Of a DNA stretch of 64,000 nt, positions 8,163 to 16,467 are shown in pieces. Below the pieces are notes generated by a model that did no database searches, had not been told where the DNA came from, and was given only the letters and a program-made list of their open reading frames with translations. The stretch comes from Paradesertivirga mongoliensis (GTDB lineage: Bacteria; Bacteroidota; Bacteroidia; Sphingobacteriales; Sphingobacteriaceae). The DNA is taken from contig NZ_JAFMZO010000006.1 of NCBI RefSeq assembly GCF_024436395.1, forward strand, positions 1 to 64,000, written 5' to 3'. A program made the position numbers and the translations under genes. Numbering within the stretch: position 1 is the first letter of the stretch; every line of letters begins with the position of its first letter.

Positions 8163-10127
8163 ATGAAGAAATTACTATTAGTGCTCACATTTTCAATTTA
8201 TAGTTCTCTCGTATCAGCAGGACTTCGCTTACCTAATTTTTTTGGAGATCATATGGTCTTTCAGCGAAACGTACCAATTGTGATATGGGGATGGACCGAT
8301 AGCAATGAAGCTGTTTCAGTTCAGTTTGCTGGCCAGGTTGTTCAAACTAAAGCTGATTTAGACGGTGAATGGCGAGTAAGACTGAAATCGATGCCTGCTG
8401 GAGGCCCTTATTCATTAAGTGTAAAAGCAAAAGAGGAAATTATTTTAAAAGACATCGTTATTGGGGAAGTATGGTTGTGCTCGGGGCAATCTAATATGGA
8501 GTTTCCGTTACATGAAGTTGAGAATGCGCAGGCTGAAATTGCTCAGGCGAATTATTCTAAAATAAGGCACATCGTTGTTCCAAAAGTCATTGCAGATCAA
8601 CCTAAAGATGATATCGGAAAGTCGTCCTGGCAAATAGCGGATCCCGAACATGCCAGAGACTTCAGCGCTGTGGGGTATTTCTTTGCAGTAGAACTCTATA
8701 AGAAGTTAAGAGTTCCAATTGGCTTAATCAATGCGTCTTGGGGAGGTACAAATGTCGAAACTTGGACCAGTACTGTAACTTTGAAAGAAAGTTCGGAGTT
8801 TGAAAACCTGTTTCCTCCGGGTTATAAACTCAAAATAGATTCGATTGCAAGTGCAAGAAAAGCATCAATAAATGCAACAATTCAGAAAGTGCAAGGGAGA
8901 CTGGCTGATTCGAATCGGGTACGGTTATGGAAGGATTTCTCTTTTAATGATGGGCATTGGCCGCTAATGCAGTTGCCTGGAATATGGGAAAGTCAAGCTC
9001 TTTCAAAGTTTGATGGAGTTGTGTGGTTCCGAAAAGAAATTTATCTGAACGAAAATGCTGTTGGAGAAGAAGCAGTTTTAAGCCTTTCAAAAATAGACGA
9101 TTCGGATGAAGTTTATATTAACGGAGTTAAAGTGGGCGGCTTGTCTAACCAATACAATACTACCCGTGTTTACCAGATTAAGCCCGGCACCTTGAGGGTC
9201 GGAAAAAATGTTATCGCTGTCAGAGTGGAAGATACCGGTGGTGAAGGTGGAGTTTATGGCAACGATTTGTTCGAGCTAGAATTGGGTAATACTAATATTA
9301 AATTAGATGGTCCTTGGCGTTTTCAAGTCGAGTCTGTTAGTTATCTCAACCTCTTTAATAACCCCAATGCTCACCCTTCGCTTTTATTTAATGGGATGAT
9401 CAGTCCCCTGACCCAGTTCGTGATGAAAGGAGTGGTATGGTACCAGGGTGAAGGAAATACAGACCGGGCTTACCAATATCGGAAGGCATTTCCGTTGTTA
9501 ATAAACGATTGGAGGAAGCAGTGGGCTATAGGGGATTTTCCCTTTTATTTTGTGCAACTATCCAGCTTCCATGCCAACGGGGGAGACAGCAACAAAGGAA
9601 GTGCTTGGGCCGAACTCCGCGAAGCACAACAAATGACACTTTCGCTGCCGCGAACCGGTATGGCTGTAACGACAGATATTGGGAATACTATAGACATTCA
9701 TCCCAGAAACAAGAGAACTGTAGGAACGCGATTGGCAGCCATAGCGCTGAATAAGACCTACAAGAAGAATACAGCATGTTTAGGCCCACGCTATAAAAGT
9801 ATGAGAGTTGAAAGTGATCATATTGTGCTTTCCTTTCATCGAAAGGGGGGGAGTTTAAAGGCGGTAAGTGATATTAGCGAGATAAGTGGTTTTGAAATAT
9901 CAGGCAATGATAGGCAGTTTAGTAAAGCAAGAACATATATTAAAGGCAATAAGGTGATAATATCCTCTGAGAATGTGGCTAGACCTGTGGCTGTCCGTTA
10001 TGGCTGGGCGGACGATGCAGGTCTGGCAAATTTGTACAATAAGCAAGGTTTTCCAGCTGGACCTTTCCGAACAGATTCATGGAAAGGCATTACCGAAGGA
10101 GCGAAATATAACATTAGTGAACTTTAA
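8163..10127 (+). CDS. Sialate O-acetylesterase-like SGNH esterase
   Basis: A 654-residue secreted protein (signal peptide about 1-19, ending VSAG). The SGNH nucleophile block SGQSNMEFPL is at residues 107-116 (Ser110), GVVWYQGEGN follows at about 424, and the His/Asp block IDIHPRNK supplies D511 and H513. The catalytic domain is split by a jelly-roll, GH2-like sugar-binding insert at about residues 270-385 (WFRKEIYL, DEVYINGVKVG), as is usual for this family. It should remove O-acetyl esters from sugars (9-O-acetyl sialic acid in characterised members, or acetylated plant/fungal glycans). Released acetate could feed the acetyl-CoA synthetase gene further on. 220 bp separate it from the GH43 gene upstream. 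Confidence 0.88.
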   Translation: MKKLLLVLTFSIYSSLVSAGLRLPNFFGDHMVFQRNVPIVIWGWTDSNEAVSVQFAGQVVQTKADLDGEWRVRLKSMPAGGPYSLSVKAKEEIILKDIVIGEVWLCSGQSNMEFPLHEVENAQAEIAQANYSKIRHIVVPKVIADQPKDDIGKSSWQIADPEHARDFSAVGYFFAVELYKKLRVPIGLINASWGGTNVETWTSTVTLKESSEFENLFPPGYKLKIDSIASARKASINATIQKVQGRLADSNRVRLWKDFSFNDGHWPLMQLPGIWESQALSKFDGVVWFRKEIYLNENAVGEEAVLSLSKIDDSDEVYINGVKVGGLSNQYNTTRVYQIKPGTLRVGKNVIAVRVEDTGGEGGVYGNDLFELELGNTNIKLDGPWRFQVESVSYLNLFNNPNAHPSLLFNGMISPLTQFVMKGVVWYQGEGNTDRAYQYRKAFPLLINDWRKQWAIGDFPFYFVQLSSFHANGGDSNKGSAWAELREAQQMTLSLPRTGMAVTTDIGNTIDIHPRNKRTVGTRLAAIALNKTYKKNTACLGPRYKSMRVESDHIVLSFHRKGGSLKAVSDISEISGFEISGNDRQFSKARTYIKGNKVIISSENVARPVAVRYGWADDAGLANLYNKQGFPAGPFRTDSWKGITEGAKYNISEL

Positions 10128-10300
10128 AAGCTCTGGCCTTGAACTGAATCTGGAGATATTGACATGCTTAAGAGGTTTGCTGCATAGGAACTTGGCATAA
10201 TATAGATACTCCATTACATCGTTAGTTTAAACCCTTTTTTCGGAAGCTTTGATTAACTCGGAAATTTACCCAAGATCAAGAAACGCATTACTGCCATTAT

Positions 10301-11116
10301 ATGAGTACTATTCAATTACCTTTCTTGAATGAAACGATAGAAATTAATCGAGAAACAATAGCTGATTTTCGAACGGATGGTCATATTCAGATAAGGTCTG
10401 TTTTGGGGAAAGAGGAGGTGAACAGTTATCGTGAAGTAATTAGGAACGCAGCATATAAGTATAATACCGAAAAGCGTAGGCTGGAAGAGCGAGACACTTA
10501 CGGCAAAGCTTTTTTGCAAATCATGAATTTGTGGGAGGTAGATGAGCAGGTTCGGCTTTTTACTCTGGCTAAACGGTTTGGGAAAATAGCAGCTGATTTG
10601 CTCGGGGTAAAGAATGTAAGACTTTATCACGACCAGGCTTTATATAAAGAACCAGGAGGTGGTTTTACTCCCTGGCATCAAGATCAATATTATTGGCCTC
10701 TGGATACAAATAATACCATAACGATGTGGATGCCGCTTGTGGATATTACCGCCGAAGCTGGAATGCTCACTTTCGCTTCCGAATCACATACTCATGGCTT
10801 TATTGAAAATCTGGCAATTTCTGATGACTCTGAGCTTCGGCTGGAAAAGTATATAAATGAAAATGGATTTAGCATTACACGCCCTAAGGTAATGCTTGCC
10901 GGTGATGCAAGTTTTCACTATGGGTGGACTTTACATTCTGCTCCTGCTAATATCTCCCGCGTAACGAGAGAGGTGATGACAATAATTTTTTTCGCTGATG
11001 GAGCACATGTAACAGAACCTAAAAGCGATCATCAGGAGAATGATCGACAGCGTTGGCTTAACGGGATTGCGCCAGGGGCTTTAGCCGCATCTAGATTGAA
11101 TCCGCTAATCTTGTAA
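10301..11116 (+). CDS. Phytanoyl-CoA dioxygenase (PhyH) family Fe(II)/2-oxoglutarate oxygenase
   Basis: A 271-residue cytoplasmic protein with the double-stranded beta-helix metal site: H126-x-D128 in TPWHQDQYYW and distal H212 in GWTLHSAP, with R220 in place to bind 2-oxoglutarate. The stretch MWMPLVDITAEAGMLTFASESH is typical of PhyH proteins. Substrate unknown: family members hydroxylate small molecules, including sugars and their derivatives. It lies between the O-acetylesterase and the AGE epimerase, all in the same direction, so a role in modifying a locus metabolite is possible but unproven. Confidence 0.85.
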   Translation: MSTIQLPFLNETIEINRETIADFRTDGHIQIRSVLGKEEVNSYREVIRNAAYKYNTEKRRLEERDTYGKAFLQIMNLWEVDEQVRLFTLAKRFGKIAADLLGVKNVRLYHDQALYKEPGGGFTPWHQDQYYWPLDTNNTITMWMPLVDITAEAGMLTFASESHTHGFIENLAISDDSELRLEKYINENGFSITRPKVMLAGDASFHYGWTLHSAPANISRVTREVMTIIFFADGAHVTEPKSDHQENDRQRWLNGIAPGALAASRLNPLIL

Positions 11117-11228
11117 ATTGCATCCATCGAATATTTAAAAATATAATTTCCGAAAGGTGACGATAATGTTTGCTCTTGGCCAATTCAAAGTAATTCCCTT
11201 TATGGCTGTAAAATAAATTAATAATTTT

Positions 11229-11284
11229 TTTGAATTTGCGGTTATTTGCGTGTATAATTGTATATGTTTTTGACAATAAACGCA
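11229..11284 (+). promoter_or_regulatory. Promoter with overlapping DeoR-type operator, upstream of AGE gene
   Basis: TTTG at 11229-11232, 20-bp spacer, TATAATTG at 11253-11260. Left operator half TGCGTGTAT starts at 11247 and the right half ATAAACGCA ends at 11284, span 38 bp. A further TTTGCGG half-like motif lies just upstream (11235). Confidence 0.7.
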
Positions 11285-11344
11285 GTTTGATAGTGTTGCC
11301 TTCTCTTTGGGGAAGCCCTTCCCCTCATTTGGTTATAATTGGTT

Positions 11345-11370
11345 AAAGCACGGGCTCTCCGTGCTTTTTT
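11345..11370 (+). terminator. Rho-independent terminator inside the AGE leader
   Basis: Perfect 9-bp stem AAAGCACGG / CCGTGCTTT with loop GCTCT, running into a T tract. It stands about 80 nt after the predicted transcription start and about 140 nt before the AGE start codon, so it would stop leader transcripts unless overcome. Confidence 0.8.
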
Positions 11371-11512
11371 ATAAAGTTTGAACCTGACGGGAATGAGAGT
11401 TGCTAACGTATCGTTCGTTTAATTGGGTAGGGCGTCTGGAAATATCAGTTCCTGAGCCGCTGGCAAGAACTTAGAAAGAAATCACAGAGGAAGAAATTGC
11501 TATACAAAGTTT

Positions 11513-12688
11513 ATGGAATACACTAAAGAAGAGTTAGAGGACTTAAAAAATTTTTACAAGAATCAATTGCTTCAGGATACACTGCCTTTTTGGTTTCCAA
11601 GATCTTTTGATAAGGTGCATGGTGGCTATTTGTTGATGCGCGACAGGGACGGTACCCTTCTAGACGATGATAAAGCTGTATGGATACAGGGAAGAGCTGC
11701 ATGGTTATTGGCTACATTGTATAATACAGTAGATGCCAAACAGGAGTGGCTTGATGGTTCAAAACTTGGCATTGATTTCTTGGAGAAACATTGTTTTGAT
11801 TTGGATGAGAGGATGTTTTTCCACGTCGCAAGAGACGGAAGTCCTATACGGAAGAGGCGATATTTTTACTCCGAAACATTTACTGTTATAGCAATGGCTG
11901 CCTACGCTAAAGCGAGTGGTAGTGAAAGAGTTGCTGACCGTGCTAGAAGGCTCTTTGGTAAATGTCTTGAGTATTCAGCTGATTTATCACTATTGCCCCC
12001 GAAATTTACAGGTTACCGTCCATCTAAAGCGATAGGCGTTCCGATGATTATGATTAATACAGCTCAGCAGCTCCGCGAGACAATAGGGGACCCTAGGTGC
12101 GACGAGGCTATATCGAAGTGGATTAAGGAAATTGAGCAAGATTTCGTTAAAGATGACATCAAATGCGTTATGGAACAAGTAGCCCCCGATGGTGCTATTA
12201 TTGATCATTTTGACGGGAGGATGATAACGCCAGGACATGCTATTGAAGCTGCATGGTTTATATTTAATGAGGCAAAATACCGAAACAACGATCCTCATCT
12301 TGTTGGTTTGGGGTGCAGAATAATAGATTATATGTGGGAGCGAGGCTGGGATAATGAGTATGGAGGGATTTATTATTTTAGAGACGTCTACAATAAGCCT
12401 GTGCAGGAATACTATCAGGATATGAAGTTTTGGTGGCCTCACAATGAGTTCATCATTGCGACATTGATGGCCTATTTACTTACTGGAGAGCCTAAATATG
12501 CAAGCTGGCATCGAATGGTTCACGACTATTCCTACAATCATTTTCACGATAAAAAGAATGGTGAATGGTTTGGCTACTTGCATCGTGATGGCTCTATTGC
12601 GCAAACTGCGAAAGGGAATCTATTTAAAGGCCCATTCCATTTGCCAAGGCAAGAATGGCACTGCTGGAAGATGCTTGAAGACATTTAA
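11513..12688 (+). CDS. N-acylglucosamine 2-epimerase (AGE/RnBP family)
   Basis: A 391-residue cytoplasmic (alpha/alpha)6-barrel enzyme. Family motifs are HGGYLLMRDRDG, KAVWIQGRAAWL, GRMITPGHAIEAAWF and KFWWPHNEFI, closer to true AGE/renin-binding proteins than to cellobiose epimerases. It should interconvert GlcNAc and ManNAc, linking sialic-acid-derived ManNAc to the GlcNAc pathway encoded around it. Length is normal for the family. The gene has its own promoter/operator copy and an upstream terminator-like leader. Confidence 0.88.
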   Translation: MEYTKEELEDLKNFYKNQLLQDTLPFWFPRSFDKVHGGYLLMRDRDGTLLDDDKAVWIQGRAAWLLATLYNTVDAKQEWLDGSKLGIDFLEKHCFDLDERMFFHVARDGSPIRKRRYFYSETFTVIAMAAYAKASGSERVADRARRLFGKCLEYSADLSLLPPKFTGYRPSKAIGVPMIMINTAQQLRETIGDPRCDEAISKWIKEIEQDFVKDDIKCVMEQVAPDGAIIDHFDGRMITPGHAIEAAWFIFNEAKYRNNDPHLVGLGCRIIDYMWERGWDNEYGGIYYFRDVYNKPVQEYYQDMKFWWPHNEFIIATLMAYLLTGEPKYASWHRMVHDYSYNHFHDKKNGEWFGYLHRDGSIAQTAKGNLFKGPFHLPRQEWHCWKMLEDI

Positions 12689-13306
12689 CTGTCTTCATGG
12701 TACTCCTGCCGAATAAAAGCCGCGCCTTATTGTCCGTTCAATTGCGCAGATTAATTAATGCACCTAGCACAAAAGCGAGAATAGCTCCCGGTGGATTCAT
12801 TTTATCACCACTTAACGATTGCCAGTCAATCTAGAAGACGTATTATTTCAATAGCCCGATTTTTTGCTTCTGCACATCGATTTCTTCCTCTCCGATCTAA
12901 AGACACAAATTTTAGTCAAAAGCGTAGCAGGAATTACAATCAGCAGAAGGTTGCGGCTAATTTAACTTAATAGGCTTTAAAAGGGCCAAGTATATTCGAA
13001 CGATACAATGCCAGAAGTGTAGGAGATCGCGGTGATAGTAGTTGACAAAAAAATTACTGAACTGGAATCTTGTCTCTCGCCATTGGAGTAATCAATCAAC
13101 TTATGTATGTGATAGCCTGATGTCAAGTGGAAATTCCATTAGCAGTTTTCTGCGGTTTTGCTCGATTTGCGGGAGGATAAGTTGTATTGAGGGTAACGTC
13201 CTCTAAATCATGTTAAAATAAATTTGGAATTTAAATTATTTGCGTTTATAATTGTTTATTGCTAATCTCAAAAACGCAATAACAAATAAACCATAAACTA
13301 GTATAT
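12689..13306. other. Gene-free stretch upstream of susC
   Basis: No reading frame worth calling. The only clear signal is the promoter/operator module at 13223-13278, close to the susC start. Confidence 0.5.
13223..13278 (+). promoter_or_regulatory. Promoter with overlapping DeoR-type operator, upstream of susC
   Basis: TTTG at 13223-13226, 20-bp spacer, TATAATTG at 13247-13254. Left half TGCGTTTAT starts at 13241 and the right half AAAAACGCA ends at 13278, span 38 bp. This copy is only 28 bp from the susC start codon, so it must act on susC itself. Confidence 0.75.
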
Positions 13307-16300
13307 ATGATGAGACTACTATCTTTTTATTTATTCGTTCCGCTTCTACTGTTAGGTGCGGGAAACGTTCGGGGGGGCGCGCGTTCTAATTTCAATGGCA
13401 TTGGTTATTTAAATCGGCTGCACACAGGAGATAAAATCGTGCTTCGTTCTGTCTCGTGGGTTCTTAAAGGTATTGTGGTAGACGAGAACAATGAACGTCT
13501 GCCGGGCGCCACCGTGCGCTTGGTGGGAAGTGCTAGTGTGGCCACAACTAACGGGGACGGAGAGTTCATAATAGAAATCAGCAATGAGAACGACTCTTTA
13601 TCTATTGCTTTTATCGGCTATAAAACCAAAACGGTACGAGCAGGAAGTGAAAGAACAATCACAGTGAAGTTAGAGCCGGACATTGAAGGTCAAAAGCTTA
13701 GTGAAGTTCAGGTTATTGGTTATGGAACTCAGAAAAAGACCACTATGGTAGGTTCTGTAGCGTCCGTTTCGGTTAAGGAGCTTCAAAAGTTTTCCACCCC
13801 TTCCTTGAGTAATAGTATCGGAGGTAAATTACCAGGTGTTATAACACGCCAAGCCTCAGGAGAGCCTGGGTATGATGCCGCTGCTATTTATATTCGTGGG
13901 ATGGTTTCTCAGGCTGGTGAGAGGAGGCCGTTAATCATCGTCGATGGCGTTGAACGTGAGCTAAACAATTATTGGAATACCATCAATGTGCAAGAAATAG
14001 AGTCTTTTTCTGTTCTGAAGGATGCTACTGCCACTGCTGTTTATGGGAGTAGGGGAGCAAATGGAGTGATTATGATTACCACAAAGAGAGGAGCTCTAGG
14101 TAAGCCAAAGGTTACATTCAGGAGCGAAACTGCCGTGTTGTCAGCGATACGGATAACAGACAACGTGGATAGTTACGAATATGCTTCATTAATGAACGAG
14201 GCGAGTGTAAATACGGGAGGAGCGCCGGTATATAGCGATGCTCAATTGGAAAAATACAGGAATGGTTCAGATCCCTACCTATATCCAAATGTAAACTGGA
14301 ACGATGTAGTGCTCAATAGGCGGGCCTTGCAAACTATAAACAATCTAGGAATCTCAGGTGGAAGTGAGTCGATAAAGTATTATGCCAATCTTGCTTTCAC
14401 ATTACAAGAGGGTAATTATAATGAAGATGGAAGCATTCCTTACAAAACAAACGCTGCATTGAAGAAATATAACTTCCGATCCAATGTTGATATTAGCTTA
14501 ACTAAAAATCTTTCTGTAGATCTAGGGGTGTCTGGCATCATACAAAACCTCAATCTTCCAGGCGAATCGGCAGCAAGAATTTTCGAGCGACTGAAGTTAA
14601 TCACACCTCTCTCCATGCCTTTAACTAATCCCAATGGAAGTATACCAGGAAACACCGGGGATTTGGTGTTGAACCCCTATTCCCTTGCAACCCAAACAGG
14701 CTATACTCGCCAATTCTATAACACTCTCGTTAGTAATTTAGGCGCGAGATGGAATTTGTCATCTGTGACAGAAGGATTATCTTTAAGGGGATTGGCTGCT
14801 TTTGATGTTGTTGACATAACGCAGAATATTCGCAATAGGACTCCATCAACCTTTCTTTACAGCAAAAATTCGCTCGGTGAAGATGTCTACCAGCCTTTGG
14901 TTAATGAAACACCTTTAGGGCTCAGGAACTTGTTTGAAAGTTATAGAACGATCTATGCAGAAGCAGCAGCCAATTATGATCGCACATTTGGCAAGCATGG
15001 TGTTTCTGGCCTATTGTTAGCTCAAAGGAGGGAGTATGTAGACGTCGCCACGCAGAATTCAATAGCAAATTTACCGGAAAGAAGGCAAGGGCTTGTTGGC
15101 CGGTTCACGTATAATTTTGATTCTAAATACCTTCTTGAATTAAATGCAGCATACAATGGTTCGGAGAACTTTCCCAAGGGGAAACAATATGGTTTCTTCC
15201 CTTCTATTGGCGCCGGTTGGCTTATATCCAACGAGGGCTTCTGGAATAGTAATGTTGTCAATTCTCTAAAACTTCGAGGATCCTATGGACGTGTTGGAAA
15301 CGACAGGATTGGTGGAGCTAGATTTTTATTCCAGACGATTGTGGAAAAAAATGGCCCAGGCTATGACTACGGACTAGGCTATAATAATGGCATTGGAGGA
15401 ATTGTTGAATCCAGAATTGGAAACCAAGATGTAACCTGGGAGCTTGCAAAGAAATCTAACATAGGCCTAGATTTAGGGTTGTTTAATAATAGAATTTCCT
15501 TAACGGCTGATTTATTTCATGAACGCAGGGAAGATCAGCTGTTACAAAGGGTTTCTATACCCGTGTATACAGGTTATCCAAGTAGTACAGTTCCATTTGG
15601 AAACGTGGGTATATCGACCAACAAAGGGGTTGATGCTGGCTTGCAAATAAGAAATACAACAAAGAAAGGATTTTATTATTCTTTTCTGGGCAACTTCACC
15701 TTTGCTAAAAATAACATAGTAGAAAACGACATTCCCTCTCCTCTTTATCCGCAGCAGGAGTTGCGCGGGAATGTAATAGGTGCAAATTTGGGGTACGTTG
15801 CTTTGGGTTTCTTTAAGGATCAGGCGGACATTGATGCCAGCCCCAAACAGACCGAACTAATGTCTATTATCCGGCCAGGCGATGTTAAATATAAAGATCA
15901 GAATGGCGACGGCCTTATAAATAATGCAGATCGGGTTATTATAGGGAAGTACGGAGCTGATCCACAAATCATGTATGGTTTCGGAACCACTCTTGGCTGG
16001 AGAGGAATTGACTTTACTATCTTTTTTACCGGAGCCGCGCGTAGGGACTTCTTTTTTAACGACAGGAACTTTTCCATGTGGGCGTTTCAGCACGGTCTGG
16101 GGACTTACAACGTGAACCAGGAGTATTATGATAATCGATGGGTGCCGGGTGCCGATAACACCAACGCAAAATATCCGGCGGTGGTGCCTGGAAGTACCAA
16201 TAATTACATTATCTCTAGCTTATGGCAAAGAAGCGGTAACTATCTAAAAATAAAGAATGCTGAAATCGGCTATTCATTACCAAAAAGTATAACCAGAAGG

Positions 16301-16450
16301 GCAGCAATCAACACTGCAAGGTTATTTGTTCAGGGGACTAATCTCGCAATATGGGATAAAATAAAGATCATCGATCCTGAGTCCGATTTCGGTACAGGCG
16401 GCTATCCAACCACGAGCAACCTGAATTTTGGTCTAGAAGTTAATTTTTAA
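13307..16450 (+). CDS. SusC/RagA-type TonB-dependent outer membrane transporter
   Basis: A 1047-residue outer membrane protein: signal peptide (about 1-24), carboxypeptidase-regulatory-like domain (VLKGIVVDENNERLPGATV, about 52-130), TonB plug (VQVIGYGTQKKTTMVGSVASV, PLIIVDGVE, VLKDATATAVYGSRGANGVI) and a 22-strand barrel ending in an aromatic residue (NFGLEVNF). It imports oligosaccharides held by the SusD partner encoded 17 bp downstream. No N-terminal STN domain is present, so control is not through an anti-sigma interaction; the operator right upstream suggests repression by the DeoR protein instead. Confidence 0.95.
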   Translation: MMRLLSFYLFVPLLLLGAGNVRGGARSNFNGIGYLNRLHTGDKIVLRSVSWVLKGIVVDENNERLPGATVRLVGSASVATTNGDGEFIIEISNENDSLSIAFIGYKTKTVRAGSERTITVKLEPDIEGQKLSEVQVIGYGTQKKTTMVGSVASVSVKELQKFSTPSLSNSIGGKLPGVITRQASGEPGYDAAAIYIRGMVSQAGERRPLIIVDGVERELNNYWNTINVQEIESFSVLKDATATAVYGSRGANGVIMITTKRGALGKPKVTFRSETAVLSAIRITDNVDSYEYASLMNEASVNTGGAPVYSDAQLEKYRNGSDPYLYPNVNWNDVVLNRRALQTINNLGISGGSESIKYYANLAFTLQEGNYNEDGSIPYKTNAALKKYNFRSNVDISLTKNLSVDLGVSGIIQNLNLPGESAARIFERLKLITPLSMPLTNPNGSIPGNTGDLVLNPYSLATQTGYTRQFYNTLVSNLGARWNLSSVTEGLSLRGLAAFDVVDITQNIRNRTPSTFLYSKNSLGEDVYQPLVNETPLGLRNLFESYRTIYAEAAANYDRTFGKHGVSGLLLAQRREYVDVATQNSIANLPERRQGLVGRFTYNFDSKYLLELNAAYNGSENFPKGKQYGFFPSIGAGWLISNEGFWNSNVVNSLKLRGSYGRVGNDRIGGARFLFQTIVEKNGPGYDYGLGYNNGIGGIVESRIGNQDVTWELAKKSNIGLDLGLFNNRISLTADLFHERREDQLLQRVSIPVYTGYPSSTVPFGNVGISTNKGVDAGLQIRNTTKKGFYYSFLGNFTFAKNNIVENDIPSPLYPQQELRGNVIGANLGYVALGFFKDQADIDASPKQTELMSIIRPGDVKYKDQNGDGLINNADRVIIGKYGADPQIMYGFGTTLGWRGIDFTIFFTGAARRDFFFNDRNFSMWAFQHGLGTYNVNQEYYDNRWVPGADNTNAKYPAVVPGSTNNYIISSLWQRSGNYLKIKNAEIGYSLPKSITRRAAINTARLFVQGTNLAIWDKIKIIDPESDFGTGGYPTTSNLNFGLEVNF

Positions 16451-16467
16451 TAGTTAATATCCAATAT

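Larger units (their letters stand above)
11117..11512. other. Leader region of the AGE gene: operator plus internal terminator
   Basis: No gene. It holds the promoter/operator at 11229-11284, a tight GGGGAAG/CTTCCCC hairpin at 11309-11324 and a strong terminator at 11345-11370, all upstream of the AGE start. The arrangement looks like an attenuated leader. Confidence 0.55.

Noticed and set aside
10281..10287. AAACGCA half-site before the PhyH gene as a further operator
   Set aside because: No TGCG half 37-38 bp upstream and no TTTG/TANNATTG promoter in the right place.
8163..12688. Complete sialic acid catabolic cluster
   Set aside because: An O-acetylesterase, AGE and GH20 are present, but no sialidase, no NanA lyase and no NanT were seen in the window; GlcNAc/MurNAc use fits the gene set better.
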